Part shown: positions 1 to 8,379 of the stretch, piece by piece
Numbering within the stretch: position 1 is the stretch's first letter
Layout of the letters: each line of letters begins with the position of its first letter
Assembly: GCF_947492645.1 (NCBI RefSeq)
Contig: NZ_CANLMZ010000015.1
Location: 1 to 64,000 of the forward strand
Direction of reading: 5' to 3'
DNA from: an uncultured Pontibacter sp.
Lineage (GTDB): Bacteria > Bacteroidota > Bacteroidia > Cytophagales > Hymenobacteraceae
Length of the DNA stretch: 64,000 nucleotides
Translations under genes and position numbers: made by a program
Notes under the pieces: model-generated
What the model was told of the DNA's origin: nothing
The model's input: the letters and a program-made list of their open reading frames with translations, nothing else
Database searches by the model: none

Positions 1-90
1 CAACACAAACGTATTGGAGGTCTCAAATTAAAAAGTAATTTCGTCTCAAACCCGTCAACTTATATCAGGACGAGACAACTTAAGGTGTGC

Positions 91-912
91 TTATTTAATT
101 GTGAATCGTACTGGAAGTGTGTAGCGTACTGGTACTGCTCTACCGTTCTGCTTACCTGGAGTCCACTTCGGCATTGTTTTCACAACGCGCATTGCTTCTT
201 CGTCGGTACCGGCTCCAAGGTTTTTTACAACCTGGATTTCAGAGATTTCACCTGTTTTGCCAACTACGAATGAAAGTACTACCAGACCTTCAACTCCGGC
301 ACGCTGTGCAGCTGCTGGGTAGCGAATGTTTTTGGCCAGGTACTTAAGCATTTCTGTTTCGCCACCCGGGAAGGTAGGCATCTGCTCTACGTAAGTATAA
401 GGCTTTTCTTCTACTACTTCTGCAACTACGTCGCTTGTTCCGTCAATGTCACCTAAGTCAAGAGGAGCTCCTTTAACACCTTCAACTGTTTTAGTACCAG
501 CGTCAACTTCTTCTAGTACTTCAATATCTGGTATCTCTTCTTCTTCTCTTACCTCTTCGTCACGTTTAACCACAGGTGGTGTAAACTTAACCTGCGCACG
601 TACTGGCGGCGGCGGTGGTGGAAGATCTGGCGGCGGCGGTGGCGGCGGCGTATTTTCTTCTAGTGGTGGTGGCGGTGCAAGGTCTACTTCTGTAATAATT
701 CGCTCTACCACTTCTTCCTCTTCTGCTGGTGCTAACAATTTGCTTATTAGCGGAATGCTGATAAACAAAAAGAATAAAATAATAGCAATTATAGAGGCTT
801 TAGTGACATGCGAGCTATACAGTTTGCGAAGTAAGTATGCACCATACGCTTTATTACGTCCTTCAAAGACGATATCATCAAGCGAGGCTTTTGCGAACTG
901 ACTTGCGTCCAT
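91..912 (-). CDS. tonB: TonB energy transducer
   Basis: A 273-aa TonB protein that couples the inner-membrane proton motive force to TonB-dependent outer-membrane receptors. Visible in order: a cytoplasmic N-terminus of about 40 residues, one membrane segment at about residues 40-61, acidic and proline-rich stretches (runs such as PPPPPP at about 75-105) that would span the periplasm, and a C-terminal TonB domain at about 190-273. That domain contains the family's YP motif (IRYPAAAQRAGVEG) and the ending VRYTLPVRFTIK. It is the last gene of a minus-strand exbB-exbD-exbD-tonB operon, only 3 nt after the preceding exbD. The long cytoplasmic N-terminus is common in Bacteroidota TonB. The identification is firm; which receptors it serves cannot be told from here. 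Confidence 0.95.
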   Translation of the reverse strand: MDASQFAKASLDDIVFEGRNKAYGAYLLRKLYSSHVTKASIIAIILFFLFISIPLISKLLAPAEEEEVVERIITEVDLAPPPPLEENTPPPPPPPDLPPPPPPVRAQVKFTPPVVKRDEEVREEEEIPDIEVLEEVDAGTKTVEGVKGAPLDLGDIDGTSDVVAEVVEEKPYTYVEQMPTFPGGETEMLKYLAKNIRYPAAAQRAGVEGLVVLSFVVGKTGEISEIQVVKNLGAGTDEEAMRVVKTMPKWTPGKQNGRAVPVRYTLPVRFTIK

Positions 913-915
913 ATC

Positions 916-1443
916 TTATTGTCCTGTTTTTTGCTGAATCAGTTGTTTGTCATTGTCGGTTATATCAACAAGGGCAAATTTCCTGGTATCGGTTAATTTC
1001 AACTCATCTAAAATGTCTACCATGTTCTTGTAGCGCGAAGTTTCCATGGCTTTTACCATCACAGTCATTTTTTCGTTAGACTTAACACGTGGTGATATAA
1101 GCACTTTACGGATTCCATTTGCAGAGTAATCAGACTCTACTACTTCCGGGTTATCAGCAGGATCGCCTAAGCCAAAGAAGTAGAATAACTTGTCATCTTC
1201 ACCCAGTACAATTGTTAAAGCATTACTTGCCTTTACTGGAATCTGGTTTTCTGGAACATCATCTTTCACAGGCATGTTAATTTCCATGGTCTGTGGCTTA
1301 CTAAACGTAGTGGTAAGCATGAAGAACGTTAGTAGGAGAAAGGCAAGGTCAACCATTGGTGTCATGTCCAGGTGGACAGACATCTTTTTGGCTCTTTTTT
1401 TCCCGCCTTTACCGGAGTCGGCTTTTTCTTGTATTTCTGCCAT
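916..1443 (-). CDS. exbD: ExbD/TolR-type biopolymer transport protein (second copy)
   Basis: A 175-aa ExbD-family stator subunit. A lysine-rich cytoplasmic N-terminus is followed by one membrane helix starting DMTPMVDLAFLL. Its Asp (about residue 32) is the conserved proton-carrying residue of ExbD, TolR and MotB proteins. The rest is a periplasmic domain. It lies 16 nt downstream of another exbD and 3 nt upstream of tonB on the minus strand. Two different ExbD proteins with one ExbB is a recurrent Bacteroidota arrangement, and the two may form a mixed stator (inference). The periplasmic part differs strongly from its neighbour, so this is an old paralogue and not a recent duplication. Confidence 0.93.
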   Translation of the reverse strand: MAEIQEKADSGKGGKKRAKKMSVHLDMTPMVDLAFLLLTFFMLTTTFSKPQTMEINMPVKDDVPENQIPVKASNALTIVLGEDDKLFYFFGLGDPADNPEVVESDYSANGIRKVLISPRVKSNEKMTVMVKAMETSRYKNMVDILDELKLTDTRKFALVDITDNDKQLIQQKTGQ

Positions 1444-1459
1444 TTCTTATCTCCTTCTA

Positions 1460-2071
1460 TTAAAGGTTAGTCGGTCTATTTTCCATGTCAGTAATCAGGT
1501 TAAACCTGTTTACCTTCCTGTCCTGCAGGGTGCTAATAACCTTCTGAACCGTTTTGTAGCTTACGTCCTGGTCACCTTTGATGGCAATAACCACCTTAGG
1601 ATTGCTTAGGCGTGTCTGGTGTACCCAGTCTGCTAACTCATTGTTAGTAGAATCTACAGGTATACCAGGTGCAGCTTTATCAAACTTTTTACGGGCATCG
1701 GTTTCCATAGCTAAGTAAGACTTAAGCTGGTTCATCGGTACGCCAAAGTTCGTTAAGAGCGAGAAGGTTTCTATTTCTGTTGGACTGAATCCTACACCGT
1801 ATTTGCCTGCCATCTTGTTAAGTACTGCTTCCTTTGTTTGCTTGCTGTCAACTCCAAAGAATACGCGGTCGTTTTTATCAACCGTTATTACAATTACGTT
1901 AGACTCTGGTAGTTTGATCTCTGAAACTGAGGATGGAGTGTCTACCACTACGGCCTCTTCAGGAGAGAACTGTGTTGTCAGCATGAAGAAAGTAACCAGC
2001 AAGAAGGCAAGGTCCACCATTGGTGTCATGTCCAACGTTGGTTTGGTCCTTTTTACTTTTACTTTAGGCAT
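1460..2071 (-). CDS. exbD: ExbD/TolR-type biopolymer transport protein (first copy)
   Basis: A 203-aa ExbD-family protein with a short basic N-terminus (MPKVKVKRTK), then the membrane helix motif LDMTPMVDLAFLLVTFF with the essential Asp at about residue 20. A periplasmic domain of about 160 residues follows, longer than in classical ExbD (about 140 aa in total). It sits 20 nt downstream of the exbB-like gene in the same operon. With ExbB it should form the proton channel that drives TonB. The membrane helix is nearly identical to that of the following exbD, while the periplasmic domains have diverged, which suggests different partners in the periplasm (inference). Confidence 0.93.
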   Translation of the reverse strand: MPKVKVKRTKPTLDMTPMVDLAFLLVTFFMLTTQFSPEEAVVVDTPSSVSEIKLPESNVIVITVDKNDRVFFGVDSKQTKEAVLNKMAGKYGVGFSPTEIETFSLLTNFGVPMNQLKSYLAMETDARKKFDKAAPGIPVDSTNNELADWVHQTRLSNPKVVIAIKGDQDVSYKTVQKVISTLQDRKVNRFNLITDMENRPTNL

Positions 2072-2091
2072 TTTATTGTGTTAAGAGTCAA

Positions 2092-2967
2092 TTAAACAGT
2101 TTGTTGTCTTACAGGAGCACCAGTTGTTTCGTGCTGAGCTGCGAAAGTAGAGATAATGCTGAAGCCAGCTTCATCAATGCTATAAGTTAACTCGTCGATT
2201 TTGCTAGTGAAGTAGTTGTAAGCAATGATAGCGATTGCAGAACCAGATACACCAAGGGCTGTGTTGATCAAGGCCTCAGAGATACCGTTTGATAGTGCAG
2301 TTGCATCAGGAGTACCAGAAGCTGCAAGAGCCGAGAACGCCTTAATCATACCAAGTACTGTACCGATCAAACCAGTAAGTGTTGAGATAGAAGCGATAGT
2401 TGAGATAATAACAAGGTTTTTCTCAAGCATTGGTAACTCAAGTGAAGTAGATTCTTCAATCTCTTTCTGGATAGCAGCAACTTTCTCAGCTTTTAAAAGC
2501 TCAGGCTCATTCTGCATTTCCTTGTACTTAAGTAGACCGGCTTTAACTACGTTACCAACTGAACCTTTCTGTGCGTCGCAGGCTGCAATTGCACCGTTGA
2601 TATCACGCTGGTTAAGTTTAGCAGAAATAGTACGTACGAAACCTGCTACGTTCTTTGTGCCCTTAGCTTTGCTGATAGTAAGTGAACGCTCGATAGCGAA
2701 AACCAATACTAGAAGTACTAACGTCATCAAAACTGGTACTACCCAACCACCTTTGTAAACAATGCCAAGGTAGTTGCCTGGAAGTGGGTGGTTCTCGTTG
2801 CTGCCGCCTTCGAAGTTGGCAGGGTTACCAAGAACAAACATATAGATTAGCACGCAAACCACGAATGTTATTGGAATAACAATTGTGGCAAATATTGAAG
2901 CAGCTGACCCACTGCTTTTGGCCTCTACATTAGCATTTTTGCTTACTACTGCAGTCTTTTTTTCCAT
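2092..2967 (-). CDS. exbB: MotA/TolQ/ExbB proton channel family protein
   Basis: A 291-aa ExbB/TolQ-type inner-membrane protein and the first gene of the operon. Predicted membrane segments lie at about residues 25-46, 73-93, 185-210 and 225-250. The last two, with LTGLIGTVLGMIKAF and ALINTALGVSGSAIAI, are the conserved MotA_ExbB core that forms the pentameric pore around ExbD. It has an extra N-terminal helix compared with E. coli ExbB, as is usual in Bacteroidota. A good TTG-N20-TAnnTTTG promoter lies about 240 nt upstream on the same strand. Start at ATG 2967, MEKKTAVVSK. Confidence 0.94.
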   Translation of the reverse strand: MEKKTAVVSKNANVEAKSSGSAASIFATIVIPITFVVCVLIYMFVLGNPANFEGGSNENHPLPGNYLGIVYKGGWVVPVLMTLVLLVLVFAIERSLTISKAKGTKNVAGFVRTISAKLNQRDINGAIAACDAQKGSVGNVVKAGLLKYKEMQNEPELLKAEKVAAIQKEIEESTSLELPMLEKNLVIISTIASISTLTGLIGTVLGMIKAFSALAASGTPDATALSNGISEALINTALGVSGSAIAIIAYNYFTSKIDELTYSIDEAGFSIISTFAAQHETTGAPVRQQTV

Positions 2968-3490
2968 TTTTTTAAAGTTTAAAGTTTAGCTGTTTGTGTT
3001 GTATTAAATTGTCTGTGTTATTATAAAATGTAATTGTTTCTCTTTTAGTTCTTTATTGAAATTGCAATTTCTGCTTTTTCTGCAGATTTCAAACTCTCTG
3101 CTACGCAAAATTTAAAAAATAAGCAGTTTTTAAAGGTGCTCTTCTAAACCTGCGGATTTCAAATTTAACGTGCTTTAATATAATGCAGACTACTGTCCTT
3201 TTACAAATCTATATATTTTAATGATTTATAACAAAGTATAAAACAGCTGCAGGCAATTTAATTTATTCTAAACCGAGGCATTTCGTCTTCCATAATCGAT
3301 GTAAACAGAATGTATACTTGACTAGAAAAGGAGCTGCATGGCTTACGGGTTTTTGCCAGATTCGCTGTTTAGGTACTAGCTCTGAGAGCGTCTTCTTAAA
3401 TTAATGTACGTTTTGTAAAATATTTCCCTCGTTTAAATTGAGAAAAAGTGGTTTAAATATAGCTAATGTATACTTATGTTGTATGCGTGC
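2968..3490. other. Intergenic region between exbB and mazG
   Basis: A 523-bp AT-rich spacer between two minus-strand genes. It contains the long exbB leader and its likely promoter (3204-3234), a single AAGTATAAA word near 3235 and two TATACTT words near 3313 and 3470. No ORF with coding character and no stable RNA structure was recognised. Confidence 0.6.
3204..3234 (-). promoter_or_regulatory. Bacteroidota-type promoter of the exbB-tonB operon
   Basis: Read on the minus strand, TTG (3232-3234) is followed after 20 nt by TAGATTTG (3204-3211). This fits the Bacteroidota primary sigma consensus TTG-N19/20-TAnnTTTG. It would give a leader of roughly 230 nt ahead of exbB. This is by-eye matching to the consensus with no expression evidence. 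Confidence 0.5.
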
Positions 3491-4303
3491 CTACAGGTTT
3501 TTTGCCTTGTTCCAGTAATAATCCATTTCTTCCAAGTTCATATCCTGTAATTGTTTGCCGTCTTTTGCGGCTTCTGTTTCTATATACTGAAAACGGCTTA
3601 TGAATTTAAGGTTGGTTTTTTCCAGCGCCTCTTCAGGATTGATATGAATAAATCGGGCGAAGTTTATCAGGGAAAACATCAGATCGCCGAACTCTGCTGT
3701 AGCGTGTGTTTTATCTATAGCACTAAAGTCTTCTACATTAAACTCTGATTCAAACTCGTTTAGTTCCTCCTTTACTTTTTCCCACACCTGAGTCTTATCG
3801 TCCCAGTCAAAACCAGCCCCTCTGGCTTTTTCCTGGATGCGCATGGCTTTTACAAGTGCCGGTAAAGAGCTGGGCACTCCGCCCAATACGGATTTATTTC
3901 CTTCTTTCAGCTTTAGTCTTTCCCAGTTTTGCTTTACCTGTTCCTCTGTCTCTGCTTTAGTATCGCCGTAAATGTGTGGGTGCCTGAAAATAAGCTTTTC
4001 ACATTCGCTGTTCAGTACATCTGCAATGTCGAAAGCACCTTGCTCTGAGGCTATCTTTGCATAGAATACCATGTGCAGCATAATGTCGCCAAGTTCTTTC
4101 CTTATCTCGGGCATATCATTTTTAAGTATGGCATCAGACAATTCGTAGGTCTCCTCAATCGTCAGGTGACGAAGGCTCTCTATGGTTTGTTTACGATCCC
4201 ATGGGCATTTCTCACGCAGTTCTTCCATCACGTCCAGCAGGCGGTTAAAAGCCTGCAGTTGCTTGCCTCTCGGGCTATCATCAAATTTTATAGGAGTTGT
4301 CAT
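3491..4303 (-). CDS. mazG: Nucleoside triphosphate pyrophosphohydrolase MazG
   Basis: A 270-aa all-alpha NTP pyrophosphohydrolase that hydrolyses (d)NTPs to NMP and PPi, a housekeeping and nucleotide-pool function. The N-terminal MazG domain has the metal-binding pattern EETYELSDAI followed by ELGDIMLHMVFYAK. A second MazG repeat has KVKEELNEFESEF followed by AEFGDLMFSLINFAR. This is the two-domain E. coli-type arrangement at the usual length of about 260-270 aa. It stands alone on the minus strand, with glmM divergent upstream. The start MTTPIKFDD fits the family. Confidence 0.94.
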   Translation of the reverse strand: MTTPIKFDDSPRGKQLQAFNRLLDVMEELREKCPWDRKQTIESLRHLTIEETYELSDAILKNDMPEIRKELGDIMLHMVFYAKIASEQGAFDIADVLNSECEKLIFRHPHIYGDTKAETEEQVKQNWERLKLKEGNKSVLGGVPSSLPALVKAMRIQEKARGAGFDWDDKTQVWEKVKEELNEFESEFNVEDFSAIDKTHATAEFGDLMFSLINFARFIHINPEEALEKTNLKFISRFQYIETEAAKDGKQLQDMNLEEMDYYWNKAKNL

Positions 4304-4635
4304 AAAAGCAAATGTAATAAAACCGGGGCATCTATACTTAGTTTTCGTTTAAGGATATTGTCGTATGATGGATTAGTAAAGGCTGCTTTCTTCTAAAATG
4401 CGCACACTTATTATATATAGTGGCACGTTATAACCTGCCTGGCCGCACCAACTACAGCGTGTGCATTGGAGCAGTAGCATAATTTGAACACCCGCTAAAG
4501 TATAACTATACGTATTGGTGGCAGTAGTACGCTGTAGTGGCAACATGCATGAGTTTTTGGCTAAGTATAAGGAGTAGTACTTCTGAAAGTCTCACAATTT
4601 TCACTAATTTTGCGACATTAAATAATATACAACAA
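4304..4635. other. Divergent intergenic region mazG/glmM
   Basis: A 332-bp spacer between divergently transcribed genes. It has no recognisable gene apart from a short in-frame extension of glmM that looks non-coding. It holds AGTATA-type words near 4331, 4499 and 4563 and the putative glmM promoter element at 4605. Confidence 0.6.
4605..4612 (+). promoter_or_regulatory. TAnnTTTG promoter element upstream of glmM
   Basis: TAATTTTG followed by CG matches the -7 element of Bacteroidota promoters. It would start transcription about 15-20 nt before the GTG start codon at 4636, supporting that start over the upstream ATG at 4537. The -33 TTG is not well matched. Confidence 0.4.
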
Positions 4636-6027
4636 GTGGCTTTAATAAAATCAATTTCCGGTATTCGCGGTACAATAGGCGGACAGGCAGGGGAAGCCCT
4701 GACGCCAGTAGACGTTGTGAAGTTCGCTGCTGCTTTTGGTACATGGGTGCTAAAAACAACAGGAAACAACACGATTGTAGTAGGGCGTGACGCGCGCATC
4801 TCCGGCGAGATGGTAAATAAACTAGTATGCGCTACACTACAGGGTTTAGGCATCAACATTATAGATGTAGGTTTGTCTACAACGCCTACAGTAGAGATGG
4901 CTGTGCCCGATATGAACGCGGGAGGAGGAATTATACTTACTGCCAGCCACAACCCAAAGCAATGGAACGCGCTGAAGCTGCTTAACCAAAAAGGGGAGTT
5001 TATCTCGGATGAGGAAGGTAAGCTGGTGCTGGAGATTGCCGAGAAAGAGGCCTTTGAGTTTGCTCAGGTAACAGAGTTAGGTTCCTACAAAACCGATTGC
5101 ACTACAATGGGTAAGCACATAGAGGCTATACTTGAGTTGCCATTGGTAGATGTTGAAGCTATCAGAGAGAAGAACTTTAGTATAGCCATAGACTGCGTTA
5201 ACTCAACTGGAGGTATTGCAGTACCGATGTTGCTGGAGGCCTTAGGCGTTAAAACAGTAGAAAAACTATTTTGCGAGGCAGACGGTAACTTCCCTCACAA
5301 CCCGGAGCCGCTGCCGGAAAACCTGCGCGAAATAGCTAAAGTAATCGAGAAAGGTAAATTTGACCTGGGTATAGTAGTGGATCCGGATGTTGACAGGCTG
5401 GCCTTAGTAAACGAGGACGGTAGCATGTTCGGCGAAGAGTATACGCTGGTGGCTGTTGCAGATTACGTCCTCAAAAACCAGGTAGGCAATACCGTCTCAA
5501 ATCTTTCGTCTACCAGGGCGCTGCGTGATGTTACCGAGAAAGCTGGTGGTGCCTATTATGCGGCTGCAGTTGGTGAGGTAAACGTTGTGAACATGATGAA
5601 GGCCGAGAATGCCATTATTGGTGGCGAAGGAAACGGCGGCATTATTTACCCAGAGCTGCACTACGGCCGCGATGCCTTAGTGGGTATTGCTTTGTTTCTG
5701 ACGCACCTGGCGAAATCCGGAATGAGTATGACGCGCCTGCGCGCATCTTACCCAAGTTATTACATCTCTAAAAACAAAATAGAACTGACACCGGAAGTAA
5801 ACGTTGACGAAGTGCTGCGCCAGATGCAGGAGCGTTACGCGAAGCAACCTATCAATACAATTGATGGTGTTAAGATCGAGTTTGATAAGGAGTGGGTGCA
5901 CCTGCGCAAGTCTAATACCGAGCCGATCATCAGAATCTATGCTGAGTCGGATAGCAACGCTACGGCAGAGCACCTTGCAAATAAAATAATTGCTGACATA
6001 AAAGAGATTATCTCAGCCAAAGCATAA
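4636..6027 (+). CDS. glmM: Phosphoglucosamine mutase (GTG start)
   Basis: A 463-aa alpha-D-phosphohexomutase, probably GlmM, converting glucosamine-6-P to glucosamine-1-P for UDP-GlcNAc, peptidoglycan and LPS synthesis. Motifs: N-terminal KSISGIRGTIGG; the phosphoserine loop ILTASHNPKQWNALK (Ser in TASHNP); the metal loop DPDVDRLALV; the sugar-binding GEGNGGIIYPELHYGRDA; and the C-terminal phosphate-binding RKSNTEPIIRIYAES. The frame is open from an ATG at 4537, but those first 33 residues do not resemble the family, and a promoter element lies inside them. GTG 4636 gives the expected N-terminus and normal length. Phosphomannomutase activity is the alternative within the family. A strong terminator follows. 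Confidence 0.9.
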   Translation: MALIKSISGIRGTIGGQAGEALTPVDVVKFAAAFGTWVLKTTGNNTIVVGRDARISGEMVNKLVCATLQGLGINIIDVGLSTTPTVEMAVPDMNAGGGIILTASHNPKQWNALKLLNQKGEFISDEEGKLVLEIAEKEAFEFAQVTELGSYKTDCTTMGKHIEAILELPLVDVEAIREKNFSIAIDCVNSTGGIAVPMLLEALGVKTVEKLFCEADGNFPHNPEPLPENLREIAKVIEKGKFDLGIVVDPDVDRLALVNEDGSMFGEEYTLVAVADYVLKNQVGNTVSNLSSTRALRDVTEKAGGAYYAAAVGEVNVVNMMKAENAIIGGEGNGGIIYPELHYGRDALVGIALFLTHLAKSGMSMTRLRASYPSYYISKNKIELTPEVNVDEVLRQMQERYAKQPINTIDGVKIEFDKEWVHLRKSNTEPIIRIYAESDSNATAEHLANKIIADIKEIISAKA

Positions 6028-6066
6028 TGTGTTGTTGCTGTAGCATAGTATAACCAGCAACTAAGG

Positions 6067-6119
6067 GTTGCGCCAGAAGAGAAACAATGTCTTTTTCTCT
6101 TTGGGCGCAACTTTTTTTT
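6067..6119 (+). terminator. Rho-independent terminator after glmM
   Basis: Arms GTTGCGCC..AGAGAAA and TTCTCTTTGGGCGCAAC form a stem of about 17 bp with two mismatches, followed by eight T residues. Confidence 0.85.
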
Positions 6120-6162
6120 ATACTTTAGTGGTTCGTTTATAGTGAATTCATCCCAAAATATC

Positions 6163-7305
6163 ATGCGTGTTTATTTAGATAATGCTGCTACTACCCCTCT
6201 GGATAAAGAGGTTTTTGATGCCATGGCTCCCTTTATGCTTGAGCATTTCGGTAATCCTTCGTCCATACATTCGCATGGGCGAGAGGTTAGGTCTGCCATA
6301 GAGAAAGCCCGCCGAACAGTAGCCACCTTACTAAATACATCGCCCGCCGAAATCTTTTTTACGTCTGGGGGTACAGAAGCAGACAACGCTGCTATACGCT
6401 GCACTTGCCGTGCCTATGGTATAAAGCACGCCATCTCTACTAAACTAGAGCACCATGCTGTATTGCATACTATGGATCTGCTGGAGAAGGAGGAAGGCGT
6501 ACAGGTAAGCTACCTGCGCCACGATGAGTATGGCAACCTGGACCTGGAACACCTGGAAGAGCTGTTGGCAAACCAGCCACGCACAATGGTCTCTATTATG
6601 CATGCAAATAACGAGATCGGTAACCTGAACAACATTGAGGCTATCGGTGAGATTTGCAGAAAGTATGATGCAGTTTTCCATTCAGACACAGTACAGACAA
6701 TGGGGCACTACAAACATGATATACAAGCGCTGGGTGCTAACTTCCTGGTTGGTTCGGCACATAAGTTTCACGGGCCAAAAGGCGTGGGTTTCCTATACTG
6801 CGATGCTAACATCAAAATTCAGCCATTGATACAAGGTGGTGCCCAGGAGCGCAATATGCGCGGCGGTACTGAGAACGTATATGGTATAATTGGCTTGGCT
6901 AAAGCGCTGGAGATAGCCTACCGAGACATGGAGGAGCATGCAAAGCATATCCAGGGGCTTAAGGACAGGATGATCTATAAACTGCGCGAGCAGATGGAAG
7001 ATGTAAGCTTTAATGGCCTATCGGAGTTTGGAGATAAGAGCTTGTACACAGTACTGAACGTTAGCCTTCCTGCATCCGACATAAACGAAATGCTGCTGTT
7101 TAGCCTGGATATAAACAAGATATCTGCCTCTGGTGGAAGCGCCTGTAGCAGCGGAGCCAATGCAGGTTCTCATGTGCTGCGCGCGCTTAATGCAAGCTCT
7201 GATCGTGGTTCTGTTCGTTTCTCGTTCAGCAAGTATAATACTGAGGCAGAGATAGACTATGCAGCCGAAGTACTCTCCAAAATGTATAAAAAGGAACTGG
7301 CGTAA
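6163..7305 (+). CDS. Cysteine desulfurase (IscS/NifS family)
   Basis: A 380-aa PLP-dependent class V aminotransferase-fold enzyme that takes sulfur from cysteine for Fe-S clusters and tRNA thiolation. Visible: N-terminal VYLDNAATTPLD; FTSGGTEADNAAI; HANNEIG; the PLP-binding lysine in GSAHKFHGPKGVG (about residue 200); and the persulfide cysteine in SGGSACSSGA (about residue 325). A frame extension starts at 6142, but MRVYLDNAATT at 6163 matches the family N-terminus. It stands alone, with no isc or suf genes beside it, so the exact pathway is open. It is related to the IscS/NifS group (class I) by the spacing around the active Cys. Confidence 0.93.
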   Translation: MRVYLDNAATTPLDKEVFDAMAPFMLEHFGNPSSIHSHGREVRSAIEKARRTVATLLNTSPAEIFFTSGGTEADNAAIRCTCRAYGIKHAISTKLEHHAVLHTMDLLEKEEGVQVSYLRHDEYGNLDLEHLEELLANQPRTMVSIMHANNEIGNLNNIEAIGEICRKYDAVFHSDTVQTMGHYKHDIQALGANFLVGSAHKFHGPKGVGFLYCDANIKIQPLIQGGAQERNMRGGTENVYGIIGLAKALEIAYRDMEEHAKHIQGLKDRMIYKLREQMEDVSFNGLSEFGDKSLYTVLNVSLPASDINEMLLFSLDINKISASGGSACSSGANAGSHVLRALNASSDRGSVRFSFSKYNTEAEIDYAAEVLSKMYKKELA

Positions 7306-7331
7306 CTCTAAAACGCTGCCCTCAAAGTATA

Positions 7332-7361
7332 AAAGGCTTCAGCAGAGATGTTGGAGCCTTT
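7332..7361 (+). terminator. Weak terminator-like hairpin after the cysteine desulfurase
   Basis: AAAGGCT and AGCCTTT pair as a 7-bp stem across a loop of about 16 nt, followed by a T-rich stretch. An AAGTATAAA word abuts its 5' side. Confidence 0.45.
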
Positions 7362-7395
7362 CTTTGTCATCAGGATTTTTCAGTAAAGTATAAAA

Positions 7396-7977
7396 ATGAA
7401 AAGTGTAGGAGTATTTTGTGGTGCTAACCCTGGGGTAAACCCAATATACCAGGAGGCGGCTGCGGACTTGGGGCGCTTGATGGCGCAGCAAAGCATACAG
7501 CTTGTTTTCGGGGGCGGTAAAGTTGGCTTGATGGGTACCATTGCAGATGCCGTTTTAGCAGCGGGAGGTACAGCTGTTGGGGTTATACCGCAGAGCCTCG
7601 TAGACCGTGAAGTTGCTCACAAAAGGCTGACGGAGCTGCATGTAGTGCAAACTATGCACGAACGAAAAGCCATGATGGCAGCCCGCTCAGATGCGTTTAT
7701 CTCCATGCCGGGTGGTTTTGGTACTTTCGATGAAATCTGCGAGATAATCACGTGGAACCAGTTAGGTATTATTAAAAAGCCTGTCGCGTTTTTCAATGTA
7801 AATGGCTACTGGGATAAGTTTATGGAGATGGTGGACCATACAGTAACAGAAGGATTTGTGAAATTTGACCAGCGCGAAAACCTGATTGTGGAGAGCAACC
7901 CTGAAGTGCTGCTGCAGAAACTAAGGAGCTACGCAGATGTTACTTCAGATTACTGGATAGATTTCAAGCGGATATAG
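7396..7977 (+). CDS. LOG-family protein (TIGR00730, lysine-decarboxylase-like Rossmann fold)
   Basis: A 193-aa LOG-family enzyme. Members are phosphoribohydrolases that release a free base from cytokinin riboside 5'-monophosphate or related nucleotides; the old label 'lysine decarboxylase' is not accurate. The sequence shows an N-terminal Rossmann strand SVGVFCGANPG, the glycine loop VFGGGKVGLMG and the diagnostic PGGFGTFDEICEIITWNQLG containing the PGGxGTxxE motif. Full length for the family. An AAGTATAAA word ends 3 nt before the start codon, in the place where a ribosome-binding site would lie. The substrate in this organism is unknown. Confidence 0.93.
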   Translation: MKSVGVFCGANPGVNPIYQEAAADLGRLMAQQSIQLVFGGGKVGLMGTIADAVLAAGGTAVGVIPQSLVDREVAHKRLTELHVVQTMHERKAMMAARSDAFISMPGGFGTFDEICEIITWNQLGIIKKPVAFFNVNGYWDKFMEMVDHTVTEGFVKFDQRENLIVESNPEVLLQKLRSYADVTSDYWIDFKRI

Positions 7978-8085
7978 TTGCTCATCAAAGTATAAAGGCA
8001 TTGCAAGTATAAACTGCTTTTGATGCAAATAGCTATTTAGAAGTGCAGGCTTAGTTTGAGTAAGCAGTTGCCCTTGATTTATGCG

Positions 8086-8309
8086 AGTTTAGCGGCGGCG
8101 CAACTTGTGGTGGTACGTAGTGCCAGTTTGAAACTGGCTTTGCTATCAAAAAATAAATAAAGTCTTAAGCCATACTTTTACATTGATGAGTAGTCATAAA
8201 GTATAGGTTTGGCAAAGTATGAATCCTGCTAAAGTATATTTCTGCTCTCGCAGAATGCCGGTTACAAAATGGTGTCATAAACTGTCATAAGTTGCGCCAT
8301 CGCCAAACT
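8086..8309. repeat. Candidate MITE-like element with 24-bp imperfect terminal inverted repeats
   Basis: The sequence 8086-8109 (AGTTTAGCGGCGGCGCAACT plus TGTG) matches the reverse complement of 8286-8309 at 20 of 24 positions. Between them lies a short hairpin GCCAGTT-TG-AACTGGC near 8122 and AGTATA-type words. There is no ORF inside. No clear target-site duplication is visible. Only one copy is present in this window, so its status as a mobile element is an inference. Confidence 0.4.
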
Positions 8310-8321
8310 TGTGGCAGGATA

Positions 8322-8367
8322 AAAAAGGAAGCGCCGCTGTGATAGTTCGTAGCGGCGCTTCCTTTTT
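8322..8367 (-). terminator. Bidirectional terminator between the LOG gene and hemH
   Basis: A perfect 17-bp stem (arms AAAAAGGAAGCGCCGCT and AGCGGCGCTTCCTTTTT) with a 12-nt loop. A/T tracts on both sides allow termination of hemH and of plus-strand read-through. Confidence 0.9.
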
Positions 8368-8379
8368 AATTTTTACATC

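Larger units (their letters stand above)
7978..8379. other. Intergenic region with MITE-like repeat and hemH terminator
   Basis: A 402-bp gap between convergent genes. It contains two AAGTATAAA words near 7988 and 8003, a 224-bp segment bounded by imperfect inverted repeats (8086-8309) and the hemH terminator (8322-8367). No coding sequence was recognised. Confidence 0.6.

Noticed and set aside
588..690. Tandem-repeat array in the proline-rich coding region of tonB
   Set aside because: This is ordinary low-complexity coding sequence for the periplasm-spanning segment of TonB, not an independent repeat element.
446..901. Plus-strand Gly/Ser-rich ORF of 151 aa opposite tonB
   Set aside because: It is the antisense shadow of the proline-rich TonB region; low-complexity composition results from the reverse complement of CCN codons.
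4537..4635. 33-residue N-terminal extension of glmM from an upstream ATG
   Set aside because: Not similar to phosphohexomutases, contains the likely promoter element, and the GTG at 4636 gives the expected family N-terminus.
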